From Actinomadura opuntiae (lineage in GTDB: Bacteria > Actinomycetota > Actinomycetes > Streptosporangiales > Streptosporangiaceae), in NCBI RefSeq assembly GCF_030283205.1, contig NZ_JASNWF010000009.1, positions 248,001 to 312,000 on the forward strand: a stretch of 64,000 nucleotides of DNA, read 5' to 3'. The position numbers and the translations under genes are program-made. The notes under the pieces were generated by a model, which made no database searches, was not told the origin of the DNA, and was given only the letters and a program-made list of their open reading frames with translations. Below are positions 51,326-60,079 of this stretch, piece by piece. Each line of letters starts with the position of its first letter. The first letter of the stretch is position 1.

Positions 51326-52614
51326 GATGCTCGGCCGATGGCGGGGAACCTGGGGTCCAGGTGCGGGTTGATGCGGTGCGCCTTGGCGCGGTCGCGGTGG
51401 GCTGCGGCGTGGTCGCCGAGCGCGGCGTGGATGTCGGCGCGGTGCTGGTAGAACAGGGCGTTGCGCCAGCCGAGCCGGGTCGCCTGCCGCGCGTACCGCA
51501 GGGCCTGGCGGTCGTGGCCGTTGCGGTGCAGGGCCCAGGCGAGGGCGTCGGCGACGATGACGCTGTGGCGGCGCGACCATTCGGCGCGGGCGTGCCGCAA
51601 CGCGCCGGCCGCGTCCCCGGTGTCGGCGGCGTATTCGGAGGCGCTCAGGTCGTCGACGACGCCGTTGTCGGCCATCAGCTTCTGCTCCGAGCGCAGCAGG
51701 TCCTGCTGGCGGGCGGCCTCGCCGGCGCGGCCGGCGGCCCGCAGCAGCTCGATGTACTCGGCGACGTACTGCGGCTGCGGGACGCGGCCCACCACATCGC
51801 GGTAGCCGTTGATCGCCGAGGCCAGGTCGCCGCGCAGCGCTCGGGTCTTGGCGATGCCCTGCAGTGCGGGGACATAGGTGGGGTCGGCGGTGCGGGCCGC
51901 CTGGTACTGGCGGGCCGCCTCATCGAGGTCCCCGGAGTGCAGGGCCAGTTCACCCAGGTAGTAGCGGCAGTACGCGACGTCGGAGGGGGCGTAGGCGCTC
52001 TGGAGCGCCTGCCGCAGGACCCTGCGGGCCGCCGCGAGATGGCCGTGCATCTCCAGTTCGTAGGACGCGCGCGTGAACGCCGCGACTCCAGGGCCCAGAT
52101 CGTTCATGCGGGCGACCGCCGCGGTCGCGGCCCGGTAGTCGCCGAGCTGGGTGTAGGCGTCATTGAGCGTCCCGTACAGATCTGGGCTGGACGGGGCGAT
52201 CCGCCGGGCCCGCTTTCCCCAGCCGGCGGCGGCGGCGAACTCGTGGCGCGCGTTGGCCAGCGCAGCCATTCCGATCATCGCCTGATAGTTGTCGGTGGTG
52301 TTCAACGTCAAAGAACGACGCAGGGCGCCCTCGGCCTTGGGATAGAAGTCCGGGTTCACGGTGATCCTGGCCTGCTGGACATAGGCGGCGCCCAACGCAG
52401 CCCATGTCGAGTAGTCCCCCGGTGCGCGCCGCAAGGTCTGCTGGTACCGGGCGATGACGCCCTCAGGCGCGGCCCCTGCCGGGCCGCCCGGCCCTGCCAC
52501 GGACGACGAAGTGGACGGCGAGTCGGGCCCGCGGAACATCCCGACGACCACAACGGCGGTGGCGGCCAGCACACCCGTCACCAGCAGCAGGAGCGCGTTG
52601 CGCCTAGTCAGCAC
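51322..52614 (-). CDS. TPR-repeat protein with membrane anchor
   Basis: A 430-residue protein. It has an N-terminal signal-anchor (NALLLLVTGVLAATAVVVVGMF) and then about nine tetratricopeptide-like units (TWAALGAAYVQQARITVNPDFYPKAEGALRRSL..., shown in part; YYLGELALHSGDLDEAARQYQAARTADPTYVPAL). It probably scaffolds protein contacts outside the membrane. It is translationally coupled to the NicO transporter, suggesting that both serve one complex. Confidence 0.82.
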   Translation of the reverse strand: MLTRRNALLLLVTGVLAATAVVVVGMFRGPDSPSTSSSVAGPGGPAGAAPEGVIARYQQTLRRAPGDYSTWAALGAAYVQQARITVNPDFYPKAEGALRRSLTLNTTDNYQAMIGMAALANARHEFAAAAGWGKRARRIAPSSPDLYGTLNDAYTQLGDYRAATAAVARMNDLGPGVAAFTRASYELEMHGHLAAARRVLRQALQSAYAPSDVAYCRYYLGELALHSGDLDEAARQYQAARTADPTYVPALQGIAKTRALRGDLASAINGYRDVVGRVPQPQYVAEYIELLRAAGRAGEAARQQDLLRSEQKLMADNGVVDDLSASEYAADTGDAAGALRHARAEWSRRHSVIVADALAWALHRNGHDRQALRYARQATRLGWRNALFYQHRADIHAALGDHAAAHRDRAKAHRINPHLDPRFPAIGRAS

Positions 52615-52978
52615 GGGTCTCCGTCTCCGCCTGGGGATGGGAAGGGCCGTCTCCCCTGGCCATCGTTGCCCGGTCGCCCTGGACGGCCGGTATGCGCCAA
52701 CACCACGGGGCCGTTCCGGTGCTGATCCATCACGCCCTGCGGCCCGCGACTCTTGGCCGGTCTGTTCCCCTCCCGCCGCCGTGTTCGTCGACGATGAGTT
52801 CAGACCGGCCCCAGCCCATTATCGGGAGACACCAGGTCACGTAATCGGAATGGGATTCCCAAGAATGATCTCGACTACGGCAAACAAATGGCCGCCTCAG
52901 GACCGGCCCGATTGGCGCGACATGGGCTGGGTACGGCGACAAAACAGCGCATTTCAATATATTCAAGGAGGTATAGCC
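52615..52978. other. Divergent intergenic region, 364 bp
   Basis: No ORF with coding character. It must contain the promoters for the leftward TPR-NicO operon and the rightward membrane gene. Its right part is AT-rich, with AATATATTCAAGGAGGT (52957-52973) just before the membrane gene start. I find no copy of the SigK-type motif here. Confidence 0.5.
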
Positions 52979-53692
52979 ATGACTGGGAGGGCGAGCCCTT
53001 CACGCACTCCGATGTCCGGGGTGCTGAAGGCGCCACGCAGCCGGGGCATGGTCAATGGTCTGCTACTGGTGCTTCTGGGGCTGTGGGGCGGGCTCATCCC
53101 GTTCGTCGGCCCCTACTTCAGCTTCGGGTTCGGGTCGACCGCCACCTGGGACTACACCTCTGACAGGCTGGTGCTGTCCATCCTGCCGGCGATCGCCGTC
53201 GCGCTCGGCGGGCTGATCCTGATGATCAGCGCGGCCCGTCCCGTCGCCATGGTCGGCTCGTGGCTGGCCATCGCGGGCGGGCTGTGGTTCGTCGTCGGCA
53301 CCACGATCGCCCCGCTGTGGGGCGGCGGCCCAGGTAGAGCGCTGGGCGGCCAGACACGGCAGATCGCCGAGCACCTGTCGTTCTTCCAGGGACTCGGCGC
53401 GATCACCATCGCGCTGGCGGCGACCGCACTCGGACGCTTCCTGGTAGTCGGCGTGCGCGAGGCGCGGCGCGCCGAAGCCGAACGCGCCGCCGCTACCGCT
53501 GGGGCGGCAGGAACCGCCAGGGCTACGGGGCGTCCCGACGGAGGAACCGCTCTTCCCGACCCGGACCGCTCCAGCCGGGGATCCACCGCTGCCCCGCAGT
53601 GGGACCGGCAGGCGCCCCCGCGCCAGGCGAGCGGGGAGCCTGCCGGGACCGACGGACACCGCCGGCACCTGAGCCTGCATCGGCGCCGGTGA
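52979..53692 (+). CDS. Four-TM membrane protein, function unknown
   Basis: A 237-residue protein with an exceptionally good ribosome site (AAGGAGGT, 7 nt before ATG). Four hydrophobic segments lie at about residues 24-160 (GLLLVLLGLWGGLIPFVGPYF, then LSILPAIAVALGGLILMISAA, VAMVGSWLAIAGGLWFVVGTT and FFQGLGAITIALAATALGRFLVV). The C-terminus is a disordered Arg/Ala/Pro-rich tail. It is opposite to the TPR-NicO operon and probably part of the same envelope module. Not recognised as a named family. Confidence 0.7.
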   Translation: MTGRASPSRTPMSGVLKAPRSRGMVNGLLLVLLGLWGGLIPFVGPYFSFGFGSTATWDYTSDRLVLSILPAIAVALGGLILMISAARPVAMVGSWLAIAGGLWFVVGTTIAPLWGGGPGRALGGQTRQIAEHLSFFQGLGAITIALAATALGRFLVVGVREARRAEAERAAATAGAAGTARATGRPDGGTALPDPDRSSRGSTAAPQWDRQAPPRQASGEPAGTDGHRRHLSLHRRR

Positions 53693-54038
53693 ACCAGGCG
53701 GACGCACCCGTCAAGGCAGCCTCCGCCGCTCAGCGACACATCTCCTTGTGACATCTCCCAGGCGCGACGCCCCGGCCGAAAGGCGGGGCGCCGCACCATG
53801 CAGGGCCGGATGTCCCCCCTGCCTCACCCGCGGGGCGCCGATGCTGCCTGTTCGATGCCGCTGGTGACACGAGGGAGCGCGCAGTGTCGAACGCCATTGC
53901 GGGAGCGAGCGTCCGCTGCCGAGCCACCTGGCCCCATCTTCGGAGAGCACGGACGCCGTCCCACACCACGCTTCGTGCTCCTGCGGCGTCGAGACCAAAC
54001 CCCGACGGCACCATCGCCACTGGCCCGGGTATAGGCAG
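53693..54038. terminator. Convergent gap with hairpin terminator at 53768-53790
   Basis: CGCCCC-(G)-GCC GAAA GGC-GGGGCG at 53768-53790 is a hairpin with GAAA tetraloop, suited to stop the rightward transcript. The rest of the 346 bp between the convergent membrane and sortase genes shows no ORF with convincing codon bias. Confidence 0.55.
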
Positions 54039-54866
54039 CTACTCCGCGCCGCCCATCGGCAGCCGGTCCGCGCTCCCCTTGGCGGTCACTCTGCGCTCAG
54101 CAGCCGAGGAGGGAGCGGCTGGTGATGGAGCGGCTATGGCGGTGGTGAGGGTGGCGAAGACGACGGTGTTGTCGGTGTAGTGGCGGGTTCGGGTGTCAAA
54201 GTCGCCGCCGCAGGTGATCAGCCGCAGCGACGGGGTGTCGGTGTCGCTGTAGACGGTGCTGGTGGGGAAGGCGGTCTTGCTGTAGCGCTTGACGGTGTCA
54301 ACCCGGTAGATCGCGGTTCGGTGGTCGGTGCGGGTGACGGCGACGGTGTCGCCGGGGCGCAGGGCGCCGAGGCGGTAGAACACAGAGGGGCCGTCGCGGG
54401 CCGAGTCGAGGTGGCCTTCGATGACGGCGGTTCCCGGCTGGCCGGGCGCGGCCGAGCCGCTGTACCAGGCGGCCTTGTCGTAGTCGGGGCCCGGCGAGGG
54501 CACCTGGAGTGTTCCGTCGTCGTTCAGCCCCAGGGAGATGAGCGGGGCCGCAACCTTGATGGCGGGGATGTCGATCCAGGTCGGCGTTGCGTAGGGCATC
54601 GGTTTCAGAGACGGGCCGGCGAGTCCGGCGTGGGCGGAGGGTGCGGTGTTCGACACGGTCGCTGCGGGGCGAGGTGGTTGAGGTGGGTGCTGCTGGTCAG
54701 CGAGAGCGACAGCGATCGCATACGCTCCCGCGGCTGCTAGCACCGCGGTGGCCGGCACGGCGCACCGCCTCCGGAACCGTGCCGTGCGCAGTACCGACGA
54801 CATTGCCGAATCCAGTGCCGGACTCAGTGCGGTGTGCAGCCGCGTGATGGTCCTACTCGGCCGCAT
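54039..54866 (-). CDS. Class F-like sortase
   Basis: A 275-residue transpeptidase. A signal-anchor helix (VPATAVLAAAGAYAIAVALA) precedes a Pro-rich linker, then the sortase barrel: PTWIDIPAIKVAAPLISLGLN, GTAVIEGHLDS with catalytic His, GDTVAVTRTDHRTAIYRVD, LRLITCGGDFD with the nucleophile Cys, and TRTRHYTDNTVVFA with the Arg. The LITCGG form and lack of LPXTG-specific insertions fit class F of actinobacteria. It overlaps the DUF4331 gene by 14 bp, so that protein is the likely substrate. Confidence 0.88.
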   Translation of the reverse strand: MRPSRTITRLHTALSPALDSAMSSVLRTARFRRRCAVPATAVLAAAGAYAIAVALADQQHPPQPPRPAATVSNTAPSAHAGLAGPSLKPMPYATPTWIDIPAIKVAAPLISLGLNDDGTLQVPSPGPDYDKAAWYSGSAAPGQPGTAVIEGHLDSARDGPSVFYRLGALRPGDTVAVTRTDHRTAIYRVDTVKRYSKTAFPTSTVYSDTDTPSLRLITCGGDFDTRTRHYTDNTVVFATLTTAIAAPSPAAPSSAAERRVTAKGSADRLPMGGAE

Positions 54867-56445
54867 TCTGCCTGGCGGGAAGGATGCGCCTGCGGTGGTG
54901 GAACATCAGCGCTCCGGCGGCGGCGGCCAGCAGGCCGGCACCCAGCCCCAGCAAGCCGGTGTGCTGCAGGCCGGCGGTGGCCCCTCCCCCGGTGGCGGCG
55001 CCGCCCGAGGGCGTGGCCTTGCCCGACCCGCTGTTGTGCGGCAGCGCGACGTAGGGGAAGGCTTGGCCGAAGGCGACGTCGTTGGTGTTGACGCGGTCGC
55101 CCTTGGCCAGCGCCGGAACGAGCTTGCCGGTCTGCGCGGCGCCCTCGAGGGCTTGGAGTTCGATGTCGACGACATCGTCGGTGAGGCGGCGTCCGTTGGG
55201 GAAGCCCTGCAGGTCGCCGGCGAGCACACCGAGCCGGTTCGGTCGGGCGGTGACCGGTACCCCCATGTTCAGCCGCAGCTCCTCGGCCGGGGTGAACTTG
55301 GCGGCGTTGGCGTCCTTGTTCAGCAGCTGGGAGTTCAGGTCGGCTTTGATCGGCCCGCCGGCCTTCTTGGCGATGCCGGTCAGGAAGATCTCCTGCAGGT
55401 CTTTTCGGGGCGTGGCCGGCGCCGGGATCTTGTAGATCTTCTGGATCAGTTGCGGCACCTCGGGGTTGAGGACCCGGTTCACCAGCGGGGCGACGGTGTG
55501 GTCCTGGGAGGGGTCCAGCCGGTTGAAGGCGTCCTTGAGACCGGCCGGCGAGACCACCTCGTTGACCAGCGGGTTCCCCAGCCGCGACACCTGGTGGTAC
55601 TGCCCGGCCGGGGCCTTGTCGAGCTCGGCGTCGGGTCCTTGCCGGTCGGTGGTGGACCAGACGCCGATGGCGGGATTGCGCCGGGGGTTGCCCTTGAACG
55701 CCAGTGCCGTTTTGGGGACCTGCAGGGCGATGGTGTTGACGTTGTAGCCCTTGAGGGTGTCGGTGCCGGTCTCGCTCAGGTTCCCGCCGTACAGCAGGTC
55801 GAAGATCCGCAGGTCCAGGAAGAAGGAGTCGTCGGCCTGACCCACGTAGGTCTTGCCGCCGCCGGGCACCGTCTTGATCGCCTGCTGGCGCAGCGCGGCG
55901 TAGTTGGGCATCGACGCCTTGCCCACGAACGAGGGTGCCGCGATCGCGTCCTTGATCAGGGTGCGGGTGCCGGCCTTGGTGACCTCGGTCAGCGAGTAGT
56001 GCTGGCGGAACAGCAGCGTCGCGTCCCGCAGCGAGGTGACGGGCCCGTTGTTGTACAGGAAGGTGTTGTTGCCGCGGCGGTCTTCGTTGCGGAACGTCCA
56101 CCGGTAGGTGATGTCGGCGTACCCGTCGCCGTCGTTGTCGACTTTGATGTTGTAGTGCGCCTTGGTCGCGAAGGGGTAGAAGTTCGGGCCGCCGTTGGGC
56201 TCTTCGAACGGGATCCAGTTCGCGGTGAGCGTCACCGTGTCGGGGGCGTCGGGGCTGGTGAAGGCGTACACGTCGGTGTTGTCGGCCTGCGGGTCACCGG
56301 CGATCAGCGGCGCCTCCCGGTGACTGGAGGCCGTGCTGGTACCCGGCCCCAGCGTCGCCAGCATGCAGGCCGCACCGAGCGTTCCCGCCGCGGCGGCCGC
56401 GACGAGCGGGCGCTTCGACCGCACACGCTCCCGAAAATGACGCAT
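54853..56445 (-). CDS. DUF4331 exported protein with LQHTG wall-sorting signal
   Basis: A 530-residue protein. It has a signal peptide (LVAAAAAGTLGAACMLATLGPGTSTAS) and then the DUF4331 domain starting SSHREAPLIAGDPQADNTDVYAFTS, with NNTFLYNNGPVT and VWSTTDRQG typical of the family. The C-terminus has LQHTG (493-497), an 18-residue hydrophobic stretch and HHRRR, the tripartite layout of a sortase substrate, close to the LAHTG signals of actinobacteria. The function of DUF4331 is unknown. The adjacent sortase supports wall anchoring. Confidence 0.88.
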   Translation of the reverse strand: MRHFRERVRSKRPLVAAAAAGTLGAACMLATLGPGTSTASSHREAPLIAGDPQADNTDVYAFTSPDAPDTVTLTANWIPFEEPNGGPNFYPFATKAHYNIKVDNDGDGYADITYRWTFRNEDRRGNNTFLYNNGPVTSLRDATLLFRQHYSLTEVTKAGTRTLIKDAIAAPSFVGKASMPNYAALRQQAIKTVPGGGKTYVGQADDSFFLDLRIFDLLYGGNLSETGTDTLKGYNVNTIALQVPKTALAFKGNPRRNPAIGVWSTTDRQGPDAELDKAPAGQYHQVSRLGNPLVNEVVSPAGLKDAFNRLDPSQDHTVAPLVNRVLNPEVPQLIQKIYKIPAPATPRKDLQEIFLTGIAKKAGGPIKADLNSQLLNKDANAAKFTPAEELRLNMGVPVTARPNRLGVLAGDLQGFPNGRRLTDDVVDIELQALEGAAQTGKLVPALAKGDRVNTNDVAFGQAFPYVALPHNSGSGKATPSGGAATGGGATAGLQHTGLLGLGAGLLAAAAGALMFHHRRRILPARQNAAE

Positions 56446-56733
56446 CGCACCCGTCCCTTTCGATCACAGATGGTGAGGACAGAGAAAGACCCTCCGCCTC
56501 GATGTTGATCAAGCGAGTCGGGCGTACCCCCCGCCGATGCCGACACGCGGTGGCGGCGAAAGCCTGACGCTCGTTGATCAACCTTTGACCGAGCCGGAGG
56601 GGCCATGTGTGTACTCCAGGGGGCTGCAGGCGCTTCCCACGCCCTGCCCCGCCTACCCGGGAAAGGGAGGCGTCTGCCCGCGCCAGAGGAATCGAAGATC
56701 AGGCCGCCCTTGCGGCCGACCAGTGAACACCCG
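56446..56733. promoter_or_regulatory. Divergent control region with TTGATCAA palindromes
   Basis: TTGATCAA (56505-56512) and GTTGATCAAC (56573-56582) are perfect palindromes 68 bp apart between the DUF4331 gene and the divergent SRPBCC gene. They may be binding sites for an unknown regulator. No SigK-type motif was found here, and no further gene. Confidence 0.4.
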
Positions 56734-57546
56734 ATGAGGCCAGTTCTCGGCCCTGCCCACCCGAAAGAGCCGGCCGCGGGTGAGCCCGGTGAGCAGGGCG
56801 GCGAGAAGAAGGGCCTGTTCGGGCGGCTGAAGGACACCGTCGGCGGCGCCCTGAAGAAGGGCGGCGGCAAGGGCGGCGGCGGCAAGAAGGTGAAGGTCAC
56901 CAACATCATCCAGCACACCGACATCGGTGCGCCGCGCCGCCTCGTCTACGACCAGTTCACGCAGTTCCAGGAATTCCCGTCCTTCATGAAGAAGGTCATC
57001 AGCGTCGACCAGGCGGACGAGGAGAAGCTGAACTGGCAGGCGAAGATCTTCTGGTCCAAGCGGACCTGGGAGGCGACGATCGTCGAGCAGGTCCCCGACG
57101 ATCACATCGTCTGGCGCTCCAAGGGCGCGAAGGGCCATGTGGACGGCACGGTCAGCTTCCACGAGCTGGCTCCGAACCTGACCCGCGTCCTGGTGGTGCT
57201 GGAGTACCACCCGCAGGGCCTGTTCGAGCGGACCGGCAACATCTGGCGCGCCCAGGGCCGCCGCGTCCGGCTGGAGCTCAAGCACTTCCGCCGGCACGTG
57301 ATGACCCAGTCGCTGACCCACGCCGACGAGATCGAGGGCTGGCGCGGCGAGATCCGCGACAGCGAGGTCGTCAAGACCCACGAGGACGCGCTGAAGGAGG
57401 AGGAGGAGGAGTCCTGCGAAGGCTCCGGAACCAAGAGCAGCGGCTCCTCCGGCTCGTCCAGCCCCTCGACTTCGGGGACGGGGAACGGCCGCAAGAACGG
57501 CTCGAAGGACGAGGCCAAGAAGAGGCGTGAGGAGGCGTCCCGGTAG
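56734..57546 (+). CDS. Gas-vesicle-type SRPBCC protein, shortened N-terminus
   Basis: A 270-residue protein. After KGLFGRLKDTVGGALKKGGGKGGGGKK comes a cyclase/dehydrase-type SRPBCC domain: RRLVYDQFTQFQEFPSFMKKV, IFWSKRTWEATIVEQVPDDHIVWRSKG, VSFHELAPNLTRVLVVLEYHPQ and RVRLELKHFRRHV. The end is an acidic and then Ser/Lys-rich tail. This matches the SRPBCC proteins of actinobacterial gas-vesicle clusters, which normally carry about 100 more N-terminal residues. No gvp genes are present here, so it is an orphan, and upstream extension of the frame lacks homology. Confidence 0.72.
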   Translation: MRPVLGPAHPKEPAAGEPGEQGGEKKGLFGRLKDTVGGALKKGGGKGGGGKKVKVTNIIQHTDIGAPRRLVYDQFTQFQEFPSFMKKVISVDQADEEKLNWQAKIFWSKRTWEATIVEQVPDDHIVWRSKGAKGHVDGTVSFHELAPNLTRVLVVLEYHPQGLFERTGNIWRAQGRRVRLELKHFRRHVMTQSLTHADEIEGWRGEIRDSEVVKTHEDALKEEEEESCEGSGTKSSGSSGSSSPSTSGTGNGRKNGSKDEAKKRREEASR

Positions 57547-57587
57547 CCGCGGTTGTTGACACGCGCGATCAGTGGGTTACCGGCCCA

Positions 57588-57627
57588 GCGGCCGGGTCCC
57601 AGCCCTGGCGAGCGGGGACCCGGCCGC
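57588..57627. terminator. Bidirectional hairpin terminator
   Basis: GCGGCCGGGTCCC (57588-57600) pairs perfectly with 57615-57627 across a 14-nt loop, between the convergent SRPBCC and fasciclin genes. Confidence 0.75.
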
Positions 57628-57645
57628 TGCGAACGCTCCAGCCGC

Positions 57646-58284
57646 TTACTTCGGGGGCATCAGGACGCTGTCGATGATGTAGACGGTGGCGTTGGCGGTG
57701 TGGACGTTGCCGCAGACCACCTTGGCGTTGTCGCCGATGGTGAAGGACTCGCCGGAGCCGCTGGTCTTGAGCATCGCGCCGTTGAGCGTCTTGAAGTCGC
57801 CGTTGGACAGCCCGCTCGGCGTGATCGGCTGCCCGACGACGTGGTAGGTCAGGATGCCGGTGAGCGTCTTCTTGTCGCTCAGGACCTTGTCGAGCGTGGC
57901 CTTGGGGATCTTGTTGAACGCGTCGTTGGTGGGCGCGAACACGGTGATGTTCTTGGCCGAGTTGAGCGTGTCGACGAGCCCGGCCTTCTTCACCGCGGTG
58001 ACCAGCGTCGACAGGACCGGGTTGTTGGACGCGGCGGTCGCGACGGGGTCGGCGGACATGCCGCTGAAGCTGCCCTTGCCGGACGCCGGGACGGCCGAGC
58101 AGGCGGGCCCGAACGGCTGGTCGCCGGACGGCGCGCTGCTCATGGTGGTCGCTGGGGCGGCCGAGCTCGCCGGGGCGGCGGCGGTGCCGCCGTCCTTGCC
58201 GTCGTCGTTGCTGGAGCAGGCCGCCGCTCCGGTCGCGAGAGCGGCTGCCGCCAGGACACTGGCGGCGATGCGGGTGCGATACAT
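57646..58284 (-). CDS. Fasciclin-domain lipoprotein (MPT83/MPT70-like)
   Basis: A 212-residue lipoprotein. The lipobox is ATGAAAC (Cys near 24). After a Ser/Ala-rich linker the FAS1 domain has GSFSGMSADPVATAASNNPVLSTLVTAVK, ITVFAPTNDAFNKIPK, LTGILTYHVVGQ and NATVYIIDSVLMPP, closely matching mycobacterial MPT70/MPT83. Those proteins are controlled by SigK. Here the gene lies 53 bp behind the molybdoenzyme gene in one operon that is divergent from sigK. AAGGAG precedes the ATG. Confidence 0.92.
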   Translation of the reverse strand: MYRTRIAASVLAAAALATGAAACSSNDDGKDGGTAAAPASSAAPATTMSSAPSGDQPFGPACSAVPASGKGSFSGMSADPVATAASNNPVLSTLVTAVKKAGLVDTLNSAKNITVFAPTNDAFNKIPKATLDKVLSDKKTLTGILTYHVVGQPITPSGLSNGDFKTLNGAMLKTSGSGESFTIGDNAKVVCGNVHTANATVYIIDSVLMPPK

Positions 58285-58337
58285 GGTGAACTCCTTGCGT
58301 CGAGATTTCCGATGTGCCGGTCTTGGGTGCGGGCTGG

Positions 58338-60020
58338 TCAGGTGACGGTGACCACCACCGAATGCCAGCCGGTCGCGCCGTCGGGGAACGGCGGTGTGCG
58401 GTGGTCGGGCTGGGTGCGGCCGGTGCCGTCGGTGGCGCGGCAGCGCAGCGTGTGGGAGCCGGGCGCGGCGTCCCACTCGCTGATCCACTGCCGCCAGGTG
58501 TCCAGGCCCGGGACGGGCGCGAGCCGCGCCTGTCTCCACGGGCCGTCGTCGACCTGCCATTCGACGGCGTCGACGCCGCGGTGCTGCGCCCAGGCGGTGC
58601 CGGCGACGGCGACCCGTCCCGCCTTCACGTTGGCGAGCGGCTTGGGAACGTCGATGCGGGAGAAGGTCTTGATGGGGGCCTGGTCGGCGTAGCCGCGTTT
58701 GGTCCAGTACGCGTGGTCGGTGGCGAACCGGGTGACCTTGAGGTCGACGACCCACTTGGTGGCCGACACGTAGCCGTACAGGCCGGGGACGACCATCCGG
58801 GCGGGGAAGCCGTGGACGATAGGGAGCGGTTCGCCGTTCATCCCGACCGCGATCAGCGCGTCCCGGCCGTCCAGGATCGTCTCGATCGGGGTGGACAGCG
58901 TCATGCCGTCGGACGAGCGGGACAGGATCTGGTCGGCGCCGGTCCGGATGCCGGCGCGGCGCAGCAGAGGCGCCAGCGGCGCGCCCAGCCAGCGGGCGTT
59001 GCCCGCCAGGTCGCCGCCGACCTGGTTGGACACGCACGACAGGGTGATGTCGCGTTCGATCAGCGCCTCGCGCAGCAGGTCGTCGAACGTCATCTCGACG
59101 GGGCGGGCGACCATGCCGTGGATCCGCAGCGTCCAGTCGCGGGGGTCGACCTGCGGCAGGGTGAGCGCGGTGTCGACCCGGTAGAAATCCCGGTTGGAGG
59201 TGCGGAACGGCGTCATCCCCGGCAGCCGAACCTGCGCGCCGGGCGGGACCGGACGCGCCGGGCTCGCGGGCTGCGGCAGCCGCAGCTTCGCGCGGACGGA
59301 GGAGACGTCGCCGCTGTGCAGCAGCACCCGCCCGGACACCCCGCCGGCCGCGGCGACGCCGATCACCCCGGCACCGGTCAGCAGCACGCGGCGGCGATCG
59401 ATCCCGGTACCGGTGTCCTTGGGGCGGCTGTCCTTGGGGCGGCTGTCCTTGGGGCGGTGTTGCGGCCCGTCGGAGTCCAGGACCTCGGTTGCGCCCCCAT
59501 CGGCTGGGGTAGCGGTGCCCTGGGCGGCTTGGTGTGTTACGGCGGGCTCGGGAGGCGTGATGGGAGACGGGCGGACGCCGCGCGCCAGCAGGGTCAAGGC
59601 GGCCATGCCGACGAGTGCACCGACCGCCGATGGCAGGGCGTCGACCGGCTCGGCGACCGGCCTGGTCAGTGCAGCGACGACTCCGACGGTTCCGAAGGCG
59701 GCCAGACCGATGAGGCCAAAGACCAGCCGAAGCTTGCTCACCAGTCCGATGACCAGCGCCGCGACCGTGATCCCCGCGCCCAGGCCGATCAGCAGCACCG
59801 TCTTGTCGTTGCTGCCGAAATGGCGGATCGCGAAGTCCTTGAGCCATACCGGGGTGAGGTCGATGAAGGCCGCGCCGACCGCGAACAGCGGCGAGGACGA
59901 CGCCCGGCCGAGCAGCCCGGCCGCGAGCTCGGCGACGCCCATCGCGGCCGCGGCGGCCAGCAACCCGCACAGCGCGGCGGTGATCCACCGCAGTGGCCCG
60001 GTCGCTCGTTTGCCTGTCAC
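58338..60020 (-). CDS. Membrane-bound sulfite-oxidase-like molybdoenzyme
   Basis: A 560-residue protein. Four to five transmembrane helices occupy residues 1-150, then a linker with the tandem PKDSRPKDSRPKD, a fifth or sixth hydrophobic segment (VLLTGAGVIGVAAAGGV), and the molybdopterin domain. That domain has TLSCVSNQVGGDL with the Mo-ligand Cys, GYVSATKWVVDLKVTRF, and a C-terminal Mo-co dimerisation domain (VAVAGTAWAQHRGVDAVEWQVDDGPW). Reaction unknown; relatives may reduce or oxidise S- or N-oxides. It shares the divergent SigK control region. Confidence 0.88.
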   Translation of the reverse strand: MTGKRATGPLRWITAALCGLLAAAAAMGVAELAAGLLGRASSSPLFAVGAAFIDLTPVWLKDFAIRHFGSNDKTVLLIGLGAGITVAALVIGLVSKLRLVFGLIGLAAFGTVGVVAALTRPVAEPVDALPSAVGALVGMAALTLLARGVRPSPITPPEPAVTHQAAQGTATPADGGATEVLDSDGPQHRPKDSRPKDSRPKDTGTGIDRRRVLLTGAGVIGVAAAGGVSGRVLLHSGDVSSVRAKLRLPQPASPARPVPPGAQVRLPGMTPFRTSNRDFYRVDTALTLPQVDPRDWTLRIHGMVARPVEMTFDDLLREALIERDITLSCVSNQVGGDLAGNARWLGAPLAPLLRRAGIRTGADQILSRSSDGMTLSTPIETILDGRDALIAVGMNGEPLPIVHGFPARMVVPGLYGYVSATKWVVDLKVTRFATDHAYWTKRGYADQAPIKTFSRIDVPKPLANVKAGRVAVAGTAWAQHRGVDAVEWQVDDGPWRQARLAPVPGLDTWRQWISEWDAAPGSHTLRCRATDGTGRTQPDHRTPPFPDGATGWHSVVVTVT

Positions 60021-60027
60021 AACCGGT

Positions 60028-60054
60028 GTTCGGGGCCGGACGCCTGGTGGATGG
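60028..60054 (-). promoter_or_regulatory. SigK-type promoter for molybdoenzyme-fasciclin operon
   Basis: Read on the minus strand this is CCATCC-N15-CCGAAC (60054 to 60028), matching the mycobacterial SigK consensus (CCATCC ... CCGAAT). It lies 8-34 bp upstream of GTG 60020 and would give a very short leader. Confidence 0.75.
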
Positions 60055-60079
60055 GTCGGATCATCGACGAGTTCTGGAC

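Noticed and set aside
56605..56733. N-terminal extension of the SRPBCC gene to position 56605.
   Set aside because: The added residues show no similarity to the family and cover the likely promoter region.
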